Below, piece after piece: positions 1-5,984 of a stretch of 6,084 nt of DNA (its first letter is position 1; every line of letters begins with the position of its first letter). The translations under genes and the position numbers were made by a program. Origin of the DNA: JAZQNF01 sp045641505 (GTDB taxonomy: Bacteria > Bacillota > Clostridia > Lachnospirales > Bianqueaceae); the NCBI GenBank assembly GCA_045641505.1, contig JAZUHB010000110.1:1-6084 (forward strand). Direction: 5' to 3'. The notes under the pieces are model-generated. The model did no database searches. It was given only the letters and a program-made list of their open reading frames with translations, and had not been told where the DNA came from.

Positions 1-471
1 GGCAAGATCCGCGAGGCCCTCGCGAACCTGGACGGCAGCGCCGCGATGGCGGCCCTGGACGCCGGTGAGCCGCTGCGCTTCGACTTCGACGGCGAGCCCG
101 TCGAGCTCGGCCGCGACGATCTGCTGATCGAGGTCGCCCAGCAGGAGCGCTACGTGAGCGAGACCGAGGGTAAGCTTACCGTCGTCCTCGACACCAAGCT
201 TACGCCTGAGCTGATCGAGGAAGGCTACCTGCGCGAGGTCACCAGCAAGGTGCAGACCATGCGCAAGGAGGCCGGCTTCGAGGTCACCGATCACATCGTC
301 TTCGCCTACGGCAGCAATGAAAAGCTGGCGGAGCTGATCCTTCGGAACGCGGACGGCCTCTGCGCCGACACCCTCTGCGACAAGCTCGTGCCCGAGGCGG
401 GCGAGGGCTTCTACGTAAAGGATTGGGACATCAACGGCGAAGCCGCCACCTTCGGCGTCAAGAAAATCTGA
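1..471 (+). CDS. ileS: Isoleucyl-tRNA synthetase, C-terminal part (5' end outside window)
   Basis: The reading frame is open from base 1 to the TGA at 469-471, giving the last 156 residues of a longer protein. The segment with LTPELIEEGYLREV followed by VQTMRKEAGFEVTD is the characteristic C-terminal region of the long bacterial/eukaryotic-like isoleucyl-tRNA synthetases common in Clostridia (about 1,030-1,050 residues). The enzyme is cytoplasmic and charges tRNA-Ile with isoleucine. The catalytic Rossmann core, with its HIGH and KMSKS signatures, and the editing domain lie upstream of the window, so activity cannot be judged here. The ATG at 46 is an internal methionine and not the start. 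The next gene begins 4 bases after the stop, which suggests cotranscription or translational coupling. The frame is intact, with no sign of decay. Confidence 0.93.
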   Translation, partial: GKIREALANLDGSAAMAALDAGEPLRFDFDGEPVELGRDDLLIEVAQQERYVSETEGKLTVVLDTKLTPELIEEGYLREVTSKVQTMRKEAGFEVTDHIVFAYGSNEKLAELILRNADGLCADTLCDKLVPEAGEGFYVKDWDINGEAATFGVKKI

Positions 472-475
472 TCGC

Positions 476-2044
476 ATGATCACCCTGGATGACTTTTTTC
501 AGTCCGGCATGACCTTTCAGTGCGGAAAGCCCTTCCGGCTCTCCGGACGCTGTGAGGAGCCCGCGGAGTTCCGCGTGCTTCTGAACGGAACGGTCCTTGC
601 CGGACTGTCCCTTCCCGCGGGGCCTTTTTCCCTGACCCTGCCCCCGCAGCCCGCGCAGACCGGCGCGGAGCTTCGGCTCGAAACGGCCGGGCAGACCCTC
701 GTCCTCCCGGACCTCGACTTCGGCGAGGTCTGGATTGCCGGCGGCCAGTCCAACATGGAGTTCCAGCTGCGGCACGACCTGGGATTCAGGTCCGCGCTCC
801 GCGAGGGCCGCTCCTTCACGGAGGACGACCCGCACCTGCGCACCTTCGACCTGCCCCACCTTGCCTACCCCGAGGCGCCCGCGGACCCGATCCGCGGCGT
901 CTGGCGCCGGGCCGACGCGGATGGCCTTCCCTATTTCAGCGCCGTGGGCTACTATTTCGGCGCGATGCTCCGGAAGGCGCTCGGCGTACCCGTCGCGATC
1001 GTCGCCTGCAACTGGGGCGGCACTCCGGCCTCCGCCTGGACTTCGCGCGAGCGGCTGCTCGCCGATCCTGCCCTCGCCTTTCTGGTCGAGGAAGCGGACC
1101 GCCGCGCCGAAACGGCCGACCGGGACGCGGAAATCCGCCGAGCCGCCTCGAAGAACGCCGCCGTCTCCTCCCGTCCCGCCTGGGTGGGCCGGATGCTCGA
1201 CCACATGATGGCCGGGGAGATGAGCGCCTGGGACCGTTTCCTGAACGACCGGATTTTCCCCCTCTACGCCAAAAAATATGACCGGCTCCAGAAGGAGGTC
1301 TTCTGGACCGATTCCTGCCGGCCCTGCGCCCTGTACGACGCGATGCTCACGAAGCTCGCCGGCACCGCCGCCCGCGGCGTGATCTGGTACCAGGGCGAGA
1401 GCGACGACCGCCGCGCCGCGCTCTACGACCGCTCCTTCACCGCCGTAATCGAAAGCTGGCGCGCCCTCTGGCAGGAGGAGCTTCCCTTCCTCTTCGTGCA
1501 GCTGGCGCCCTTCGGCCACTGGGGCGGCTGCCTCGGCACCGACTACCCGCTGCTCCGCGAGAAGCAGGAGCTGGTCTCGAAGACCGTCCCGAGCGTCTGG
1601 ATGGCGTCGATCATGGACGCCGGCGAGGAGGATGACATCCACCCCAAGGACAAGCAGCCCGTGGGCGAGCGCCTGGCGCTCCTGGCCCGCGGCAAGGTCT
1701 ACGGCGAGGACCTCCCCTGCGAGGCGCCCGAGCTCGACTCCATCGCGTGGACGGACGGCAGCTTCGTGCTGCAGTTCAGTCACGCCGAAGGCGGGCTCGC
1801 CGGATCGGCCGGCTTTTCCGGCCTTGAGCTTCTCCGCGACGGCACCCCCGTCACCGGCTTCGAGGCGCGCGTCTCCGGCGACCGCTTCCTGATCACGCCG
1901 GAGGACCCGCTGCCCGGCGTCTACACCTTTAAGTATCTTCGCGTCCCCTACGTGAAGGCCGACGTATACGCGGCCGACTGCCTCCGCTTCGGCGCGTCCC
2001 GCGGCCTCACGCCGAAGCCCTTCGAAACGACCTACCAACTGTAA
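476..2044 (+). CDS. Sialate O-acetylesterase-like SGNH hydrolase
   Basis: This 522-residue protein has the layout of the sialate O-acetylesterase (SASA) family: an N-terminal beta-rich segment (about 1-85), then the SGNH esterase domain. GGQSNMEF carries the presumed nucleophile Ser92. WYQGESD at 304-310 is the family's conserved central motif. DDIHP at 386-390 supplies the DxxH pair, Asp386 and His389. The C-terminal stretch (about 415-522) is beta-rich, as in relatives. Family members remove O-acetyl groups from sialic acids or other acetylated sugars, including plant glycans; the substrate here is unknown. There is no signal peptide, so the enzyme is probably cytoplasmic and acts on imported sugars. 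The ATG at 476 fits the usual family N terminus (a short lead-in before the 'sxxMxxQ' segment). It has no clear Shine-Dalgarno and sits 4 bases after the ileS stop, so translation may depend on coupling. Met12 (base 509) is a less likely alternative start. Confidence 0.88.
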   Translation: MITLDDFFQSGMTFQCGKPFRLSGRCEEPAEFRVLLNGTVLAGLSLPAGPFSLTLPPQPAQTGAELRLETAGQTLVLPDLDFGEVWIAGGQSNMEFQLRHDLGFRSALREGRSFTEDDPHLRTFDLPHLAYPEAPADPIRGVWRRADADGLPYFSAVGYYFGAMLRKALGVPVAIVACNWGGTPASAWTSRERLLADPALAFLVEEADRRAETADRDAEIRRAASKNAAVSSRPAWVGRMLDHMMAGEMSAWDRFLNDRIFPLYAKKYDRLQKEVFWTDSCRPCALYDAMLTKLAGTAARGVIWYQGESDDRRAALYDRSFTAVIESWRALWQEELPFLFVQLAPFGHWGGCLGTDYPLLREKQELVSKTVPSVWMASIMDAGEEDDIHPKDKQPVGERLALLARGKVYGEDLPCEAPELDSIAWTDGSFVLQFSHAEGGLAGSAGFSGLELLRDGTPVTGFEARVSGDRFLITPEDPLPGVYTFKYLRVPYVKADVYAADCLRFGASRGLTPKPFETTYQL

Positions 2045-2048
2045 GGAG
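2043..2048 (+). promoter_or_regulatory. Ribosome binding site of the acetyltransferase gene
   Basis: AAGGAG overlaps the TAA stop of the esterase gene (2042-2044) and lies 6 bases before the ATG at 2055. It fixes that start and suits termination-reinitiation between the two genes. Confidence 0.8.
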
Positions 2049-2054
2049 AAAACG

Positions 2055-2645
2055 ATGATCATTCTGAAGAAATGGATCCGCGGCTTTCTGAGCTTTTTCG
2101 TGTTCCTGCGCTTCAAGGACGTGTGGAACCTCTATGACTGGCTGCTCGCCCATCACAAGACCAGCGGCCTCCACGCCAGCGTGTTTTCCCACTACGTCGA
2201 CCAGCAGTGCGCCTACATCGGCATCGGCGCGAAGTTCGCGAACCGCGCGTATTTTCCCCACGGCCTGCACGGCATCTTCATCTCGGACGAGAGCGTGATC
2301 GGCAGGAACGCGGTAATCTTCCAGCAGGTGACCATCGGCGCCGTCCGCACCGCCGGCAGCAAGCACCCCGGCAACCCGGTGATCGGCGACAACGTCTACA
2401 TCGGCGCCGGCGCGAAGATCCTCGGCGGCATCCATATCGGCAACAACTGCCGCATCGGCGCGAACGCCTGCGTCTACGAGGACATGCCGGACAACTCCGT
2501 CGCCGTCTGCGCGCCCACCCGCATCATCCGGGCGGACCACGAGCTGGACAACCGCTTCTACCTCCAGTCCGACGACGGAACGGGCACCCTGTTCTATTGG
2601 GACGGGGAAAAGTACGTGAAGGTCGAAGAACAGAACGAAAAATAA
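2055..2645 (+). CDS. Hexapeptide-repeat O-acetyltransferase, serine acetyltransferase-like (short form)
   Basis: This 196-residue protein is a left-handed beta-helix acetyltransferase. Residues about 52-150 carry hexapeptide-type turns, seen in VIGDNVYIGAGAKILGG and the following IHIGNNCRIGANACV. His69 or His72 (PHGLHG) and His104 (SKHPGNP) sit where CysE-type serine acetyltransferases carry their two active-site histidines, so acetyl transfer from acetyl-CoA to a hydroxyl is likely. The acceptor may be serine (cysteine synthesis) or a sugar. The protein lacks the long helical N-terminal domain of classical CysE. It begins instead with about 40 hydrophobic and aromatic residues (with WIRGFLSFFVFLRF) that could touch the membrane, a feature also seen in capsule and exopolysaccharide acetyltransferases. 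The last 35 or so residues form an acidic, aromatic tail outside the helix. No cysteine-pathway neighbour is visible, so I do not assign cysE. Confidence 0.82.
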   Translation: MIILKKWIRGFLSFFVFLRFKDVWNLYDWLLAHHKTSGLHASVFSHYVDQQCAYIGIGAKFANRAYFPHGLHGIFISDESVIGRNAVIFQQVTIGAVRTAGSKHPGNPVIGDNVYIGAGAKILGGIHIGNNCRIGANACVYEDMPDNSVAVCAPTRIIRADHELDNRFYLQSDDGTGTLFYWDGEKYVKVEEQNEK

Positions 2646-2656
2646 AGCATTGTTTC

Positions 2657-2664
2657 AGAGGAGA
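2657..2664 (+). promoter_or_regulatory. Ribosome binding site that supports a TTG start
   Basis: AGAGGAGA ends 8 bases before the TTG at 2673, which is normal spacing. The only nearby ATG, at 2665, is one base from the AGGAG core and is in another frame that stops after three codons. This supports TTG as the start of the cohesin-like gene. Confidence 0.75.
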
Positions 2665-2672
2665 ATGAACCA

Positions 2673-3299
2673 TTGAAAAACCTGCGGAACCTGTTTGCTT
2701 TCCAATTGGCTTTGATCCTGATGCTGCTCCCGCTGAGCGTTTCGGCCGAAACGCCCACGCTCTCCGGTCCCTCCGCCGTCTGCGCCGGCGAAAGCGTCAC
2801 GCTGTCCTTCGCGGTCGACGGGACCGGCATCGCGGGCTTCGAGGGCACTTTCGAGTGCGATTCCCCGCTGCTTACCCTCGATTCGGTCACCTTCAAGCTC
2901 TCCTCGAACTGGAGCACGAGCTTCGCGCCCTCGAGCGGCCGCTTCGTCGGCTTCGATACGACCGCCGGAAAAGCCCTGCTGAAGGGCAATATCCTGCTGC
3001 TTTCCGCAAGCTTCACGGCGAATGCCTCCCTGACCGCGGACGAAGAGGTCACAGTGACCGTAAAGGATCTCCGTTTCAGCAAAAAGCAGGGGAACGAGTT
3101 CGTCGAGGAACGGGCGGAGGAAGTGAGTTGGACCATCCGGGTCACGCCCGCGGAGCCGGGCCCCCGAGAGGAGTCGGAGCCTGGCCGCGCACCGGACAGT
3201 AAGGGCCAGGGTTTCCCGTGGTATCTGCCCGCGACCTGCGTAGGCGGCCTTCTCCTCGGCGGCATCGCGCTCTTCGGAAAAAAGGAAGAGGAGGAGTGA
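2673..3299 (+). CDS. Membrane-anchored cohesin-like domain protein
   Basis: This 208-residue protein starts at TTG; its frame has no ATG between the preceding stop and this codon. Residues 1-25 form a Sec signal peptide (basic N terminus, hydrophobic core, likely cleavage after VSA). Residues about 28-155 resemble a cohesin domain: a GESVTLSFAVDG strand near the start, then the 'G(F)xGTFxxDSPLLTL' segment that matches the cohesin 'YDpxlLxl' core, a 'GRFVGFDT' strand, and a late 'LLLSASFTANASL' strand. A Pro/Glu-rich linker (about 156-181) leads to one transmembrane helix (183-202) and a short cytoplasmic KKEEEE tail. There is no LPXTG motif, so anchoring would be in the cytoplasmic membrane with the domain facing out. 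Cohesins bind dockerins, and the gene 4 bases downstream encodes a protein with a C-terminal dockerin, its obvious candidate partner. Cys37 and Cys62 could form a disulfide. The cohesin call rests on pattern matching; another Ig-like fold is possible. Confidence 0.78.
   Translation: MKNLRNLFAFQLALILMLLPLSVSAETPTLSGPSAVCAGESVTLSFAVDGTGIAGFEGTFECDSPLLTLDSVTFKLSSNWSTSFAPSSGRFVGFDTTAGKALLKGNILLLSASFTANASLTADEEVTVTVKDLRFSKKQGNEFVEERAEEVSWTIRVTPAEPGPREESEPGRAPDSKGQGFPWYLPATCVGGLLLGGIALFGKKEEEE
3289..3296 (+). promoter_or_regulatory. Ribosome binding site of the nuclease gene inside the upstream CDS
   Basis: AGGAGGAG is formed by the Glu codons that encode the acidic tail of the cohesin-like protein. 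It ends 7 bases before the ATG at 3304. Placement before the upstream stop (3297-3299) suggests translational coupling of anchor and nuclease. Confidence 0.8.
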
Positions 3300-3303
3300 A
3301 CCG

Positions 3304-5847
3304 ATGAAAAAAGCAACGAAACGGTTCCTGCCGGTATTCCTGTGCCTCGCGCTCTGCCTCACGTCGGCTCCGAGCTCTCTGGGGGCGGACGCGAGACCGA
3401 CCTCCGCGTCGGAGGTCCGGTACGTCACCGATAACGGCTACATCTATAACTGGGGCCGGCGCGACGAGGTAGCGACCTTCCTCACGACCTACGCGGCTTC
3501 CTATTACACCGGTTCGTATTCCTACGCGCAGCTTTCTTCCCTTTCCGGCAGTTCTTCCGCGAGCGCCTCTGCGATCTACTCGAGCGCCCTCGGCACCGCC
3601 ATCCACAGCATGCTGGTGAGCAAGCAGCACTACGTCACGAACTACGCTTCGCTGAAGACGCTCCTCAAGTACACGGACTGCACCGAAAGCAATACCTCGC
3701 GCCTCTCTTCCTTCTATTCCGGAAGACAGGTATCGAGCCAGTGGGACGGCTCGACCTGGAACCGGGAGCATACCTGGCCGAATTCCAAGGGGCTGGAAGG
3801 GAACGATGAAAACGACATCATGATGATCCGTCCCACCGTCACCTCCGAGAACAACAGCCGCGGCAATACCGCCTACGGCGAGAGCTCCGGCTACTTCGAC
3901 CCGGACGGCAACGGCCAGAACCTGCACGGCGACATCGCGCGTCTCATGCTTCAGCACCTGATGCGCTGGGGCAACACCGGTTACTTCTACGGATCGGGCG
4001 GCGTCATCGAAAACCGCGCCGTCCTGCTGCGATGGCTCGCGGAAGACCCGGTCGACACCTGGGAAATGGGCAAAAACGACTCGGTCCAGTCGATCACCGG
4101 CGTCCGCAACGTCTTCGTCGACTATCCCGAGCTGGCCTTCCTGCTGCTGGGCGCGGACGTCCCCGCGAACTATCAGACGCCCTCCGGCGCGGGCTCCCCG
4201 TCCGCCTCGTACACGGTCTCCGCGGTTTCCGCCAATACGGCTTACGGCACGGTCTCCGTATCCGGCCGGACCGTCACCGCTTCGCCTAAGACCGGCTACG
4301 CGATCTCGAACGTCGAAGTGACCTCCGGCACCGCCACCTTCACCCGCAACGGAAACGTCATCACCGTCACGCCCTCCACCGACTGCACGGTCACGGTCAG
4401 CTTCGCCGCGAAAGAACGCTGCACGGTCACGCTGTACGCGGCCGGCGCGGTACACAGTACCCTGAGCTGCTACTCCGGCGAGAGCGTCGCGCTGCCCGCG
4501 GATCTTCCCGACATCGGCGCGTACAGCTTCACGGGAAGCTGGGTCGCCGGCGAGATCCCGTCCGGGACCGGCACGAAGCCCACGCAGTACAGCTCCTACA
4601 CTCCCACGGGCAACTGCAGTCTCTACGCGCTCTACTCCTACGTCGACGCGGAAGCGCGGAGCACGGATTACACCGTGAAATCCGCGTCCGAGCTGAGGGA
4701 CGGCGACGAGCTGATCATCACGGTCCTGAAGAACAACCTCTATTACGCGATGTCCAACGATCAGGGCGACGCCGCCGGCCCGACTCCCGTCGAGATCACC
4801 GTGACCTCCGGGACCGTGACCTCCTCCGTCTCCGCGAACATCCTGTGGACGCTCGAAACGGCCGCGGACGGCAGCCTGATCTTCCATCCGGACGGCGATC
4901 CCGCCAGCTGGCTCTACTGCATCAGCGAGAACAACGGCGTCCGCGTCGGTACCGGCGACGCGAAAACCTTCACGGTCGACAGCGCGAGCGGCTATCTGCG
5001 CACGCTCGGCCTGTCCACGCCCCGCTACCTCGGCGTCTATTCTGTCAAGGACTGGCGCTGCTACACCTCCCCGACCACGGAGAACATCAAGAATCAGAAG
5101 CTGCGCTTCTTCGCGCCGGACGACAGCGGAGCCACCTACTACACGACGAGTCCGACCTGTTCGCACACCCACACGAGAAACGTCGCGGGCACCGCTGCCA
5201 CCTGCACCAAAACCGGCTGCACGGACGGCGTTTTCTGCGACGACTGTAAGCAGTACATCAGCGGTCATCAGAAGATCGCCGCGCTCGGCCACGCCCTCGT
5301 CCACCACGCGGGGCAGGAGCCGACCCTGGACGCCGCCGGGTGGAGCGAGTACGATACCTGCTCCCGCTGCGGCTACACGACCTACGAGGTACTGCCGAAG
5401 GTGAGGCCGGAGGGCATCACCTCCGCTTCCCTCGAGATCCGCGAAAAGGGCCAGACGATCCACCTGGCTTCGCCGATGTGCACCGTGCAGACGGTCCTGG
5501 AGCTCCTGGACAACAACCGGAACATCGCCCTCTTTCACGGAAATGAAGCCCTTTCGCCTGAGGACGCCTGCCGGTTCATCGGCACCGGCGATACCGCGCA
5601 GCTGCTGTACGACGGCAAAGTGATCAAGACCTACACCTTCGTCGTGACCGGCGATCTCGACGGGAACAGCGAATTGAGCATCACGGACCTGACGATCCTG
5701 AACGCGTACCTCCGCGGCAGCAAAAAACTGACCAAGGCACAGCTCCTCGCCGCGAACCTAAGCGGCGATTCCGCGGACGGCGCCCCGACCGTCACCGAAG
5801 AGGACCTTGAAATGCTCCTGGACATTCTGCTGAAAACAGCGAAATGA
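3304..5847 (+). CDS. Secreted endonuclease I-family nuclease with C-terminal dockerin
   Basis: This 847-residue modular exoenzyme starts with a Sec signal peptide (1 to about 28). Residues about 40-295 form an endonuclease I domain (Vvn/NucM/BsnI type, beta-beta-alpha metal fold). The motif NREHTWP at 153-159 holds Glu155 as likely metal ligand and His156 as general base. SENNSRGN at 181-188 should supply the metal-binding Asn. This family cuts DNA, and often RNA, without sequence specificity. Then follow two beta-rich repeat modules (about 303-370 and 374-447, the second InlB/Flg_new-like), an unassigned module at 456-607, a Cys/His-rich region (619-700, with CxxC at 645/648 and 686/689), a small domain of the kind that often precedes dockerins (about 703-780), and a dockerin (783-843). 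Its first loop is canonical: Asp784, Asp786, Asn788, Asp795. The likely role is surface or extracellular nucleic-acid degradation, docked on the cohesin-like protein encoded just upstream. Confidence 0.9.
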   Translation: MKKATKRFLPVFLCLALCLTSAPSSLGADARPTSASEVRYVTDNGYIYNWGRRDEVATFLTTYAASYYTGSYSYAQLSSLSGSSSASASAIYSSALGTAIHSMLVSKQHYVTNYASLKTLLKYTDCTESNTSRLSSFYSGRQVSSQWDGSTWNREHTWPNSKGLEGNDENDIMMIRPTVTSENNSRGNTAYGESSGYFDPDGNGQNLHGDIARLMLQHLMRWGNTGYFYGSGGVIENRAVLLRWLAEDPVDTWEMGKNDSVQSITGVRNVFVDYPELAFLLLGADVPANYQTPSGAGSPSASYTVSAVSANTAYGTVSVSGRTVTASPKTGYAISNVEVTSGTATFTRNGNVITVTPSTDCTVTVSFAAKERCTVTLYAAGAVHSTLSCYSGESVALPADLPDIGAYSFTGSWVAGEIPSGTGTKPTQYSSYTPTGNCSLYALYSYVDAEARSTDYTVKSASELRDGDELIITVLKNNLYYAMSNDQGDAAGPTPVEITVTSGTVTSSVSANILWTLETAADGSLIFHPDGDPASWLYCISENNGVRVGTGDAKTFTVDSASGYLRTLGLSTPRYLGVYSVKDWRCYTSPTTENIKNQKLRFFAPDDSGATYYTTSPTCSHTHTRNVAGTAATCTKTGCTDGVFCDDCKQYISGHQKIAALGHALVHHAGQEPTLDAAGWSEYDTCSRCGYTTYEVLPKVRPEGITSASLEIREKGQTIHLASPMCTVQTVLELLDNNRNIALFHGNEALSPEDACRFIGTGDTAQLLYDGKVIKTYTFVVTGDLDGNSELSITDLTILNAYLRGSKKLTKAQLLAANLSGDSADGAPTVTEEDLEMLLDILLKTAK
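5650..5835 (+). other. Dockerin domain coding segment
   Basis: This segment encodes residues 783-844 of the nuclease. The first repeat, GDLDGNSELSITDLTILNAY, follows the type I dockerin loop-helix pattern with calcium ligands at loop positions 1, 3, 5 and 12, and Ile793-Thr794 at the positions (10-11) that usually set cohesin specificity. The second repeat starts AANLSGD, has Asn818 in place of the first Asp, and carries about five extra residues before its closing acidic residue (Asp834) and helix. The domain is at the extreme C terminus, as is usual for dockerins. Confidence 0.82.
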
Positions 5848-5855
5848 GAATATGA

Positions 5856-5886
5856 AACAAAGCCTCGCCAACGGCGAGGCTTTGTT
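5856..5886 (+). terminator. Perfect 14-bp hairpin, probable bidirectional terminator
   Basis: AACAAAGCCTCGCC and GGCGAGGCTTTGTT pair perfectly around the 3-base loop AAC, starting 9 bases after the nuclease stop. The A-rich left arm and T-rich right arm give a U-rich 3' side on either strand, so it can serve the + strand operon and the convergent minus-strand gene. The U-tract is partly inside the stem and is interrupted by a G. Confidence 0.8.
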
Positions 5887-5902
5887 GATATAGAGAAATA
5901 TT

Positions 5903-5984
5903 CGCGGCGAAGCCGCGCGTTATTGCCGCAATCGCGAAGCGGCAATTATTGCGCCGCAGGCGCGCCATATTGCGGCGCAGCCGC
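5903..5984. repeat. Array of four short GC-rich hairpins
   Basis: Four inverted repeats lie in a row. CGCGGC-GAA-GCCGCG is at 5903-5917. ATTGCCGC, a 9-base loop and GCGGCAAT are at 5922-5946. GCGCC-GCA-GGCGC is at 5951-5963. GCGGC-GCA-GCCGC is at 5972-5984. Their centres are about 24, 23 and 21 bases apart and AT-rich spacers (such as ATTATT and ATATT) separate most of them. The last two hairpins are inside the coding end of the minus-strand hydrolase and the second one borders its stop codon. I do not recognise a named repeat family. Confidence 0.7.

Noticed and set aside
458..2116. A 552-codon open frame on the minus strand opposite the esterase gene
   Set aside because: It is low-complexity (rich in Gly, Ala, Val, Arg, Glu), has no recognisable domain, and lies exactly opposite a gene with clear catalytic motifs. 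GC-rich codon use produces such open antisense frames.
2207..2668. A 153-codon + strand frame overlapping the acetyltransferase
   Set aside because: Its product is a run of Arg, His and Pro residues typical of a shifted frame of GC-rich hexapeptide repeats; the true frame has a ribosome site and a recognisable fold.
3142..5538. A 798-codon open frame on the minus strand opposite the nuclease gene
   Set aside because: Its composition is Arg/Gly/Val/Asp-rich with no domain or signal peptide, and the + strand frame has strong domain evidence over the same bases.
2673..5847. A cellulosome locus
   Set aside because: There is no multi-cohesin scaffoldin, carbohydrate-binding module or glycoside hydrolase in the window. 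One cohesin-like domain with one dockerin nuclease fits a non-cellulosomal pair better.
5884..5902. A promoter in the AT-rich TTGATATAGAGAAATATT stretch
   Set aside because: It lies between two convergent gene ends, has no well-spaced -35/-10 pair, and no gene starts downstream of it in either direction.
5631..5945. A 104-codon minus-strand frame covering the end of the nuclease gene, the terminator and part of the hairpin array
   Set aside because: It reads through the terminator stem and the hairpins, has no recognisable domain, and is antisense to the dockerin coding segment.
5903..5984. CRISPR array
   Set aside because: The units are short palindromes with changing sequence and spacers of only a few bases; there are no identical direct repeats of 24-37 bases and no cas genes.
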